The notes under the pieces were generated by a model that saw nothing but the letters and a program-made list of their open reading frames with translations, did no database searches and was not told where the DNA came from. A stretch of DNA of 64,000 bases, from contig CAIRNS010000020.1 of NCBI GenBank assembly GCA_903880015.1, forward strand, positions 1-64,000, read 5' to 3'. Shown here piece by piece: positions 1-8,800 of this stretch. Source of the stretch: an uncultured Elusimicrobia bacterium (GTDB lineage: Bacteria; Elusimicrobiota; Endomicrobiia; Endomicrobiales; CAIRNS01). How positions within the stretch are numbered: position 1 is the stretch's first letter; each line of letters begins with the position of its first letter. The translations under genes and the position numbers were made by a program.

Positions 1-73
1 CAGCCAAAATACCGATAATCATAACCACAACCACCAACTCAATCAAAGTAAACCCAGCCTGTGCGCGTTTCAT
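1..73 (-). CDS. Type IV pilin / pseudopilin, N-terminal fragment
   Basis: The leftmost 73 bases, read leftward, start with ATG at 71-73 and encode MKRAQAGFTLIELVVVVMII followed by GILA before the window ends. This is a class III prepilin signal: a short basic leader, G/F cleavage by the prepilin peptidase PilD, methylated Phe+1, Glu+5, and the hydrophobic helix that anchors the subunit and packs into the filament core. A Shine-Dalgarno AGGAGA lies just upstream. It follows pilB-pilT-pilC on the same strand, so it is probably the major pilin or a GspG-type pseudopilin of that machine. Which of the two cannot be told from 24 residues. Confidence 0.85.
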   Translation of the reverse strand, partial: MKRAQAGFTLIELVVVVMIIGILA

Positions 74-181
74 GTTTGTCTCCTTTTCTTACGCCTAAAT
101 TGTTACTGCATATAACCCTGCCAAAACTGATCTCCCCCCCCTAAAACAAAAATGTGTATCTAAAGCCTTACTGCTGAAAAC

Positions 182-1423
182 TTAATAACCGCCGGACATC
201 ATCGCACCCGCCAGCTTGAAAATGGGCAGATACATGACGAATACAAAGATACCCACGACACCGCCCATGAGCACAATGAGCAACGGCTCGATGAGGGAAC
301 TGAGCGAGGACACAATCCCGTCAACCTCATCCCCATAATATCCCGAAAGTTTAACAAACATATCTGACAAACTTCCCGTCTTTTCACCGACGGAAGACAT
401 ACGGACCACCATGCGGGGGAACAGGGGAAATTTTTCAAAAGCATCCGCCAGTGTAGACCCCTCGATAACTGACTTGCGAACCGAACCAATAACCGTTTCC
501 ATGTGTCCGTTGCCCATCACTCGCGAAGCGATTTCAAGCGATACCACCAAATCAACACCGCTCCGTAACAATGTCGCCAGTGTCTGAAAGAAGCGGGCAA
601 ACAACACTTTGGCAATAATATCGCCAAGCATCGGAATGCGCAACTGCCAGGTATCAATGAACATTCTGCCCGGAGGCGTTCTGTACATCATAACTGCACC
701 GACTACTGTCACGGTAACGGTAAAGATAACGAGGGGCATATGCGCCAGCGCCATATCACTGATGGCAAAGGCTATCTTAGTCGGCAAAGGAAGAGTTGCT
801 CCAAACGACGAAAACATCGCTTTGAACTTGGGGACTAAAAAAAGCACTATTGCGGACATGGCTACCACAAAAAAGACACCGATGAACACGGGGTAGGCAG
901 CCGCGGCCTGCACCTTGCGGCGCAATTGCACGCTATGTTCTAAATAGGTCGACATCTCTGAAAGCACTGTCCCCAGTTTTCCCGTTTTCTCGCCGACAGC
1001 CACCATGGCGATAAATATTCTCCCGAATATTTTATGATATTTTCTCATGGAATCAGAGAGATTGCTGCCGCCGCGAATATCCGCACTGATTGCCTTGAGC
1101 GTCCGAGAAAATTGCGCGTTGGACACCATTGAAGAAAGATCATCAATACCATCTAAAATACTGATGCCGGCATTGATAAATGCCGATAACTGCCGGCAGA
1201 AAATAGCGATATCTTGCTGCTTGACGCGACCGCCCGACTTTTTGATTGCCCGGGCTTTTACCTCCACTGCCTTATTCTGGGCAGAGGATGCCCCGGAAAT
1301 CGAAAAAACAACGAGCCCCGCACTACGCAAAGCAACCAACAAATCTTTCTCCGACACGGCTTCCCGCGAACCTTCAACATTTTCTCCGGAAGCATCTTTT
1401 GCTTTAAAAAGATAAAGAGGCAT
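182..1423 (-). CDS. pilC: Type IV pilus / type II secretion inner-membrane platform protein PilC/GspF
   Basis: 413 residues, the usual length of PilC/GspF, the polytopic platform that couples the cytoplasmic ATPases to pilin assembly. Two homologous GspF domains are visible (about residues 70-195 and 270-395). Each contains the signature around V-G-E-K-T-G (VAVGEKTGKLG and SSVGEKTGSLS). Hydrophobic segments lie near 175-200, 225-247 and 380-402. The N-terminal MPLYLFKAKDASGENVEG is typical of the family. The gene starts 6 bases after the pilT stop and precedes the pilin fragment, so it is part of one pilB-pilT-pilC-pilin operon. Confidence 0.93.
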   Translation of the reverse strand: MPLYLFKAKDASGENVEGSREAVSEKDLLVALRSAGLVVFSISGASSAQNKAVEVKARAIKKSGGRVKQQDIAIFCRQLSAFINAGISILDGIDDLSSMVSNAQFSRTLKAISADIRGGSNLSDSMRKYHKIFGRIFIAMVAVGEKTGKLGTVLSEMSTYLEHSVQLRRKVQAAAAYPVFIGVFFVVAMSAIVLFLVPKFKAMFSSFGATLPLPTKIAFAISDMALAHMPLVIFTVTVTVVGAVMMYRTPPGRMFIDTWQLRIPMLGDIIAKVLFARFFQTLATLLRSGVDLVVSLEIASRVMGNGHMETVIGSVRKSVIEGSTLADAFEKFPLFPRMVVRMSSVGEKTGSLSDMFVKLSGYYGDEVDGIVSSLSSLIEPLLIVLMGGVVGIFVFVMYLPIFKLAGAMMSGGY

Positions 1424-1429
1424 AGGAGG

Positions 1430-2515
1430 TTATTTCCCTTTAGCACTGCTGGCGGTTTCAAAAAGCCGCGCGAGCTCTGCACAGCGCCGCGTGCTTTTTA
1501 AAGCTGTCTCCGAACTGATACTTCCCGCACGAACCAGATCGAACAACGATTGATTCATAGTATGCATACCAATTTTGTTGCCCATTTGAATATGTGAATA
1601 GACCTGCTCTATTTTATTTTCCCTGATAATATTCTGTATGGCAGGGGTTACCACTAGGATTTCAGTGGCAACCACTCTTCCGGAACCGCCGGCGCGGGGC
1701 AGAAGCGTTTGTTCGACGACACCGCATAATGTGGCCGATAACTGGGTAATTATTTGCTGTTGCTGCTGACCGGGAAAAACATCGATAATGCGCCGGATGG
1801 ATTCACTGGTATCGTTGGTGTGCAGGGTTGCAAACACCAGGTGACCCGTCTCGGCAACAGTCACGGCTGCGGCAATGGTTTCCAAATCGCGCAACTCTCC
1901 GACTACTACCACATCCGGATCTTCACGCAAAATGGACCGGAGCCCCTGGTGAAAATCAGGAACATCCTGACCCACCTCTCGCTGATGGATATTACTGCGC
2001 TTATTGTTATGCCGATACTCGATAGGGTCCTCAAGGGAAATGATGTGGCATTCCCGTGTCTGATTGATATAATCCATCATTGCTGCCAGCGTTGTTGTTT
2101 TCCCGCTGCCAACCGGTCCACACACCAATATCAAACCATACGGCATACGACAGAACTGAGTAAGCGCTTCAACCGGCAACTGCAATTCTTTAAACGTCCG
2201 TATGGAGTCCGGCAAATGCCGAATGGCCGCCGCAACACTGCCCCGCTGTTGATAGATATTGGTTCGAAAACAGCCCAAATCCTTGTGGGCAAACGAAAAA
2301 TCAACTGTTTTGACATCATTGAACGCAATCTTTTGCTCTTCGTTGAGCAAATCCAAAAGCAATTCTGATGTTTCCCGGGCAGAAAGAAGGGGAAATTCTG
2401 TCGCGCTTATTTTGCCATTTATACGGACATGGGGCCGAACACCCGCACTGACATGCAAGTCAGATGCTGATTTTTCAACCATAAAAGAAAGCAAATCTTC
2501 CATTTGTTTCTGCAT
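1430..2515 (-). CDS. pilT: Twitching motility / pilus retraction ATPase PilT
   Basis: Hexameric ATPase that disassembles type IV pili. About 361 residues from the ATG at 2515; a TTG at 2530 in the same frame overlaps pilB and is less likely. Visible motifs are the PilT-type N-terminus (SASDLHVSAG), Walker A GPVGSGKTTT (about residues 133-142), the Asp box LEDPIEYRH, Walker B DVVVVGELRD and the His box LHTND. A PilT-type ATPase points to a retractile type IV pilus rather than a pure type II secretion system. It lies directly after pilB, with the ATG 4 bases past the pilB stop. Confidence 0.93.
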   Translation of the reverse strand: MQKQMEDLLSFMVEKSASDLHVSAGVRPHVRINGKISATEFPLLSARETSELLLDLLNEEQKIAFNDVKTVDFSFAHKDLGCFRTNIYQQRGSVAAAIRHLPDSIRTFKELQLPVEALTQFCRMPYGLILVCGPVGSGKTTTLAAMMDYINQTRECHIISLEDPIEYRHNNKRSNIHQREVGQDVPDFHQGLRSILREDPDVVVVGELRDLETIAAAVTVAETGHLVFATLHTNDTSESIRRIIDVFPGQQQQQIITQLSATLCGVVEQTLLPRAGGSGRVVATEILVVTPAIQNIIRENKIEQVYSHIQMGNKIGMHTMNQSLFDLVRAGSISSETALKSTRRCAELARLFETASSAKGK

Positions 2516-2519
2516 AATA

Positions 2520-4220
2520 CTATCCGCCAATCGTCATGGTAAGAACTTCGTCAATGCTCGTCACGCCGGCCAAAAGTTTCTGCATGGCGGCGTCCCGCAG
2601 GGTTACCATGCCCGCTTTAAGCGCCTGTTCTTTAATGAGAATATCGCTTGCGTCTGACATAATCATTTGTTTGATGGCGGTACTCATCGACAATATCTCG
2701 ACAACGGCAAGACGGCCGCGGTACCCAGTGCCATAACATTTTTCACACCCAATCCCGTGATAAAAAATGTGATTATCGCTTTTTTGCAGATTCAACTTTG
2801 CATACACGGCATCCGATACCTCGTGGACGGTTTTACAGGACTGACATATCTTGCGCACTAGGCGCTGTGCAATGATCATGTCAACCGCATCCGCAATCAA
2901 AAATGATTCTATTCCCATGTACTTCAACCGGTTAAGAGCGCTGACGGCATCGTTGGTGTGCAGGGTCGACAACACCAAGTGTCCGGTCAGCGCGGCCTGC
3001 ACGGACATCTCCGCGGTCTCTTTGTCGCGAATTTCACCGACCATGATAATGTCGGGGTCCTGACGAAGGACCGTGCGAAGCATGTTGGCGAAGGTCAACC
3101 CGATTATCGGTTTTACCTGTACTTGGTTAATCTTGGGCAACTCGTATTCAACAGGATCTTCGATGGTGACAATATTAACCTGCGGTTTGTTGATGTAACT
3201 GAGCCCCGTATAGAGCGTTGTTGTTTTTCCGCTACCAGTCGGCCCGGTCACCAGTATCATACCATACGGTTTCTCGAGCGATTCCATAAACATACGACCG
3301 TCATCACCGGAGAAACCCAGATCTTCCATCTGCAGGGTCACATTGGTCCGGTCCAAAACACGCATAACCACCTTTTCACCGTAAATAGTCGGCAAGGTCG
3401 ACACGCGTACATCCAGTCTTTTATCTTCGATTTTCAGTTTGCATTTTCCATCCTGCGGCAGGCGCCGTTCAGCGATATCCATACCGGCGATAATCTTGAT
3501 GCGCGAAACGATGGCCCAATAATATTTTTTCGGCGGAGGCGGTAAATCCTGCAATCTGCCATCGATCCTTACGCGCAGATACACGGCATTATTCTCGCCT
3601 GGCTCAACGTGGATATCGCTTACCCCTTTGAGCACCGCATCATAGAACAACGCATTGACATATCTGATAATCGGAGCGGAACTGGCTGCTTCCGCCTGGT
3701 CAGGCGACAAATCTTCGGTATCGTCGGTAGTTATTTCACCGACCGTCCCGTCGACGAAATCGGTGGCGTCCAGAGCGCCGCCGCCGTAATATTTTTCAAT
3801 GTACTCGTCAATTTCCTTGTCGGAAGCAAGCACTATGGACGGTTTAAGATTTGTTTCGCGTTTTAGCTCATCTAGCGCGGTGATATTGGATGGGTCGGCC
3901 ATCGCCACCTTCAGAACATCTTCAGTCCTGGCCAGCGGCAACAGTTTATATTTACGGGCTATCCGTTCGGGGACAAGTTTGAGAGACTCTTCGTCCGCTC
4001 TTATTTCGGTTAGTTTAACATATGGTATACCGAGAGAAACGGAAAGTGCGGTATAAAGATCAATCTCGGTGATAAAATCATGTTTAAGCAGTATGGCGCC
4101 GATGCGCTCTTTTGTTTCTTTCTGTTCGGCAAGAGAGAGCCCCAACTGATCCCGGGTGATCTTTCCCTGGCTCAGCAGTACTTCCCCCAAATACTTTTTT
4201 CTTAACGGTGAAATAGGCAT
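2520..4220 (-). CDS. pilB: Type IV pilus assembly ATPase PilB (GspE family)
   Basis: Extension ATPase that powers pilin polymerisation; 566 residues, full length. The N-terminal half contains two MshEN/T2SSE_N-like modules (about 1-140) with the KYLGEVLLSQGKIT type of start. The C-terminal motor has Walker A GPTGSGKTTT, Asp box IEDPVEYE, Walker B DIIMVGEIRD and His box LSTLHTND. A four-Cys zinc-binding loop (ICQSC followed by CEKCYGTGYRGR) is intact, as in PilB/GspE. First gene of the pilus operon, with a consensus promoter immediately upstream that leaves a leader of only about ten bases. Confidence 0.94.
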   Translation of the reverse strand: MPISPLRKKYLGEVLLSQGKITRDQLGLSLAEQKETKERIGAILLKHDFITEIDLYTALSVSLGIPYVKLTEIRADEESLKLVPERIARKYKLLPLARTEDVLKVAMADPSNITALDELKRETNLKPSIVLASDKEIDEYIEKYYGGGALDATDFVDGTVGEITTDDTEDLSPDQAEAASSAPIIRYVNALFYDAVLKGVSDIHVEPGENNAVYLRVRIDGRLQDLPPPPKKYYWAIVSRIKIIAGMDIAERRLPQDGKCKLKIEDKRLDVRVSTLPTIYGEKVVMRVLDRTNVTLQMEDLGFSGDDGRMFMESLEKPYGMILVTGPTGSGKTTTLYTGLSYINKPQVNIVTIEDPVEYELPKINQVQVKPIIGLTFANMLRTVLRQDPDIIMVGEIRDKETAEMSVQAALTGHLVLSTLHTNDAVSALNRLKYMGIESFLIADAVDMIIAQRLVRKICQSCKTVHEVSDAVYAKLNLQKSDNHIFYHGIGCEKCYGTGYRGRLAVVEILSMSTAIKQMIMSDASDILIKEQALKAGMVTLRDAAMQKLLAGVTSIDEVLTMTIGG

Positions 4221-4237
4221 AGTTTTTGTGCGTTCTA

Positions 4238-4266
4238 ATTATACAGGAATTCCCTTGTTGTGTCAA
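4238..4266 (-). promoter_or_regulatory. Consensus sigma-70 promoter of the pil operon
   Basis: Reading leftward, TTGACA (4261-4266), a spacer of exactly 17 bases (4244-4260) and TATAAT (4238-4243). Both hexamers match the housekeeping consensus in every position. The -10 element ends 17 bases before the pilB ATG, so the mRNA should have only about 10 untranslated bases and no strong Shine-Dalgarno. Confidence 0.85.
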
Positions 4267-4375
4267 TGCTTATTTTCTTTGCCAGCGCAATACTTTTTTG
4301 AATGCGTCTGATGCGAATCGCACAACAGGGGTAACAGAGAGGCATGGTATTGTTCGGCTCGACAGAAGGATTGTG

Positions 4376-5815
4376 TTAGGAATGCGGCAGGGAAGATGAA
4401 CCCATCAAGTGTTTGTCGATGGCGTGCGCAGCGCGACGGCCTTCGGCTATCGCCCAGACAATAAGGGATTGGCCGCGATGAATATCACCGGCGGCAAATA
4501 TATGAGGAATCGATGTCATGAAATTGGCATCGGTTTTGACATTGCCGCGTTCATCAATCTCGACACCCAGATTTCCAATGAGACCTTTTTTTTCGGGGAA
4601 AACAAAACCCATCGCCAAAACAATCAGATCGGCAACAATTTCAAAATCAGACCCGGGCAATTCTTTGAGAACCTGTTTCCCGGTGGTGTCTTTTTCAAAA
4701 ACCGCCCGCACACAGTGAAGCTTTTTTACGACTCCGTTTTCGCCGCTGAATTTTTTTGTCAGAATCGACCATTGCCGTTCGCCGCCTTCTTCATGGCTGG
4801 AGGTGGTTTTAAACAGCGGCGGATATTTCGGCCAGGGACAGGTGTCGGTGCGGCAGTCCGCCGGCCGCGGCATCAGTTCGATCTGTTCGACGCGAATGGC
4901 ACCCTGACGATGCGCCGTTCCAACGCAATCTGAACCGGTATCGCCACCCCCGATGACTACAACGGATTTACCTTCGGCGTCAATGGCATTTCCCGCAATC
5001 AATTCGCCGGAAATACGGCGGTTGGACTGCATCAAATATTCCATCGCGAAATAGACACCCGTCAGCTCGCGGCCCGCAACCGGCAAATCACGCGGTACGC
5101 GGCTGCCGCCGGTAAGACAGATGGCGTCAAAATCTTTTTTTAGTTTTTCAATTGAAATATCCGCGCCGGCGTCAATGCCGGGTGCAAACACAATGCCGGA
5201 TTGCTGCAGAATATTCAGCCGACGATCTATGACGGATTTTTCCAGTTTGAAATCAGGAATACCGTAGCGCAGCAAGCCGCCCAGCTTCCGGTCTTTTTCA
5301 AACACGGTGACCGTATGCCCCGCTTTGTTGAGTTGGTCGGCACAGGCAAGCCCGGCGGGACCGGATCCGATTACGGCAACTTTTTTCCCGGTCCGAACCA
5401 CAGGCGTCTGCGGTTTAATAAGGCCAACCGCAAAGGCGTGTTCAACTATGGCTAGCTCATTTTCGCGAATGGTAACAGGGTCGTCATTGATTCCCAACAC
5501 ACACGCATATTCGCAGGGGGCCGGACACAACCGCCCCGTTATTTCCGGAAGGTTGTTGCCTGCATGCAAAAGCTCTATCGCACGGTCCCATCTGCCGGCA
5601 ACGATCAAATCGTTCCATTCGGGGATGTAGTTGCCGACAGGACATCCCCAGTGACAAAACGGCGTCCCGCAATCCATACAGCGACTGGACTGTTCCTGCG
5701 ACTGCGCATCGGCGCGCAGAGGCACAACATCATTATAGTCCTTCAGCCGCTCGCTGACCAAACGGGGCAGCGTCGTGTACCGTTTAGTTTTTAGAAACCC
5801 TTTGGGATCACCCAT
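4376..5815 (-). CDS. gltD: Glutamate synthase (NADPH) small subunit
   Basis: 479 residues. GltD passes electrons from NADPH through FAD and 4Fe-4S clusters to the large subunit for glutamate formation from glutamine and 2-oxoglutarate. The N-terminal domain has the cysteine ligands RCMDCGTPFCHWGCP and LCPAPCEYAC. An FAD-binding Rossmann motif follows (VIGSGPAGLACADQL, about 150-165) and then an NADPH-binding motif (VVIGGGDTGSDCVGTA, about 285-300). The C-terminal FAD contact IFAAGDIHRGQSLIVWAIAEG is present. It lies 77 bases after gltB on the same strand; the gap holds a copy of a small palindromic repeat. Confidence 0.95.
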   Translation of the reverse strand: MGDPKGFLKTKRYTTLPRLVSERLKDYNDVVPLRADAQSQEQSSRCMDCGTPFCHWGCPVGNYIPEWNDLIVAGRWDRAIELLHAGNNLPEITGRLCPAPCEYACVLGINDDPVTIRENELAIVEHAFAVGLIKPQTPVVRTGKKVAVIGSGPAGLACADQLNKAGHTVTVFEKDRKLGGLLRYGIPDFKLEKSVIDRRLNILQQSGIVFAPGIDAGADISIEKLKKDFDAICLTGGSRVPRDLPVAGRELTGVYFAMEYLMQSNRRISGELIAGNAIDAEGKSVVVIGGGDTGSDCVGTAHRQGAIRVEQIELMPRPADCRTDTCPWPKYPPLFKTTSSHEEGGERQWSILTKKFSGENGVVKKLHCVRAVFEKDTTGKQVLKELPGSDFEIVADLIVLAMGFVFPEKKGLIGNLGVEIDERGNVKTDANFMTSIPHIFAAGDIHRGQSLIVWAIAEGRRAAHAIDKHLMGSSSLPHS

Positions 5816-5856
5816 TGTTTACTCCGAAAAATATTGTTGTTACAAAATTTCTTAAA

Positions 5857-5891
5857 CCCATATTCCCGATGACACCTTCGGGAATGACAAC
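5857..5891. repeat. Half-copy of palindromic intergenic repeat family B
   Basis: The gltB-gltD gap carries CCATATTCCCGAT, a short loop, then TTCGGGAATGACAAC. The same right half ends the larger elements at 30861-30960 (nearly identical) and 33977-34061. CCCGA and TCGGG pair to form a hairpin. It ends only two bases before the gltB stop codon. Confidence 0.7.
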
Positions 5892-5892
5892 C

Positions 5893-8800
5893 TTATCCGT
5901 CGCTGGGTTCGCTGAGTTCCTGTGTTTCTATGACCTTCTGCGCGTGCAGTATTTTCTTGTATTCCGTCGGCATCACTTTCACGAATGTTTTAACCAGCGC
6001 ATCGAAATCTTCAAGAATTTTTGCGGCCCGGGTACTGCCCGTCACGCGGGCATGGGTAGTCAATAACTGAAAAAGAATGGCCGTGTCTGCAGGTTCCAAA
6101 AGATCAAACTCTACCATGCTCTTGTTACAGGTGTCCTTGAAATCGCCTCGTTCATCATATACATAGGCGGCACCGCCGGACATACCCGCGGCAAAATTAC
6201 GGCCGGTCGGCCCGAGAACCACCACAACACCGCCGGTCATATATTCGCACCCGTGGTCGCCAACGCCCTCAACGACGGTTCTCAGTCCCGAATTTCTAAT
6301 ACAGAACCGCTCGCCTGCCCGACCCCGGATATATGCCTCACCGGCGATAGCACCGTAGAACGAGGTGTTGCCGATGATAATATTTTCCGCCGCGTCATAA
6401 TCGGTTTTTTTTGAGGGATATATGATGATGCGGCCGCCGGAAATACCTTTTCCAACATAGTCGTTCGCCATACCTTCGAGCTCGAAACTTACGCCGCGCG
6501 CCAAAAATGCGCCGAAACTTTGACCGGCAACGCCGGTGAACTTACAATAAATGGTGTTGTCGCTCAACCCCGCATCGCCGTATGCCGCGCACACGCGCCC
6601 TGAAAGCATTGTCCCCGTGGTCCGGTTGTGATTGGCTATCGGCAAAGATACCGTTACCGCGATACGGCTGGTTAGCGCCGGGCCGGCAAGTTCGATAAGT
6701 TTCCTGTCAAGAATATCGTCGATAGAATGGTTTTGTTCCATCGTCTTATATAAACCGACCGACGCGTCTACCGCCGGTTTGTAAAGTATTTTTGAAAAAT
6801 CGATGTTCCGCGCTTTCCACGGTAAAATAGCGGTGTTGACTTCCAAAAGATCCGTCCTGCCCACCATTTCATCGATGGTGCGCACGCCCAGCTGAGCCAT
6901 TATCTCGCGCAGTTCCCGCACGAGGAAAGTGAAATAAGCGATAATATGGTCTGCGTTGCCGGCAAAGCGTTTTTCCAGAACATCATCCTGCGTGGCAACC
7001 CCGACCGAGCAGTTGTTAAGATGGCAATGCCGCAGCATCACGCACCCGAGAATGATCAAAATGACCGTACAAAAACCAAATTCTTCAGCGCCAAGCAGTG
7101 CCGCTATAGCGACATCGCGCCCGGTGCGCATCTGTCCATCCGTCTGCAACCGCACCCGGCTGCGCAAATCGTTGAGAACCAGCGTTTGATGCGCTTCGGA
7201 AAGCCCCAACTCCCACGGCAGTCCCGCATTCTTGACGGAACTCAGCGGAGAAGCGCCCGTCCCGCCGTCAAACCCTGAAATAAGAATCATATCCGCATGG
7301 CCTTTTGCAACGCCGGCGGCAATGGTCCCGACGCCGATTTCCGAAACCAGCTTCACGCTGATACGAGCGCGGGGATTGGCGTTCTTGAGGTCAAATATCA
7401 GCTGGGCAAGATCTTCAATGGAATAAATGTCGTGATGCGGCGGCGGCGAGATAAGCGTGACCCCGGTGGTCGTATAACGCGTCCGGGCGATTATCTCGCT
7501 GACTTTGTGTCCGGGAAGCTGGCCACCTTCGCCGGGCTTGGCCCCCTGCGCCATTTTAATTTGTATTTCATCGGCGTTGACCAGATAGTTTGTCGTCACG
7601 CCAAACCGGCCGGAAGCGACCTGTTTGATGGCGCTCCGTTTTGAATCCCCATTTTCCATCGGCACGAACCGTGCGGGGTCCTCGCCGCCTTCGCCGGTGT
7701 TTGATTTTGCTTTGAGACGGTTCATGGCGATGGCGATTGTTTCGTGCGTGTTTTTACTTATGGACCCGAAACTCATGGCGCCGGTAGCGAACCGTTTGAC
7801 TATATCAGAAAACGGTTCAACCTGATCAAGCGCTAGGGGATTGGTTTTTCTGAATTTCAGCAAACTGCGCAATGTCGTCGGGTTGGCGGACTGATCGTTG
7901 ATAAGGGCGGCGAACTCGCGGTAGCGTTTTTCGTCGCCCCTGCGGACCGCATCCTGAAGAGCTGATATGCTGTCCGGATTCCAGAGATGGAACTCACCGT
8001 CTTTTGCCCACTGATACACGCCGCCGGTCGGCAGGTACGGCGCATCAGCTTTGACTGCCGGGAACGCGGCGCGATGGCGCATGAGGGTTTCAGCGGCAAT
8101 CACCGCAAAATCAGCGCCGCCGATGCGCGACACCGTCCCGGTAAAACAACGCTCAATAACGGCGTCATGCAGGCCGAGCGCTTCAAATATCTGCGCGCCG
8201 CGATAGCTTTGCAGGGTTGAAATACCCATCCGCGAGAGAATTTTCAAAATACCTTTATCAACTGCTTTTATGAAATGGGAAATCGCTGTTTTTTCGTCGA
8301 TTGTTATCTGTTTTTCCCCAATGAGGAACCGAATGGCGTCATAGGCGGCGTACGGGTTTATGCAGTCGGCGCCGAAGCCGAACAATAATCCGAAATGGTG
8401 TACTTCACGCGGCTCGCCGCTTTCAACGATAATGCTGATTTGCGCACGGCAGGACTCGCGCACCAAATGCTGGTGCACCGCACCAACCGCAATGAGCGCC
8501 GGCAGTGCAGCCCGCCCCGCAGAAATACCGCGGTCGCTTAATATGATGGAGGTAAACCCATCTTTAATGGCCTGGACCGACGCATGGCATATCCGGTCGA
8601 CGGTGTGTAAAAAGTCCTGTTCATCGGCAACGGAAAACAAGGTAGAGACAACCGTGGTCTTAAACCCGCCAACGCCGATAGCACGCAATTTTTCGAGCTC
8701 TTCGTTGGTCAGCACCGGTTTATTAATCTTAATTTTCCGACAGTGTTCCGGACTCTCGTCCAGCAAATTTTTCTCTGGCCCCACATAGGTAAACAAGCTC

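Noticed and set aside
2958-3545. 195-codon open frame on the + strand
   Set aside because: Antisense to the pilB ATPase domain, whose motifs are intact on the other strand.
1-4220. Type II secretion system instead of type IV pilus
   Set aside because: A PilT-type retraction ATPase lies between the PilB and PilC genes, which favours a retractile pilus; still open for the pilin fragment itself.
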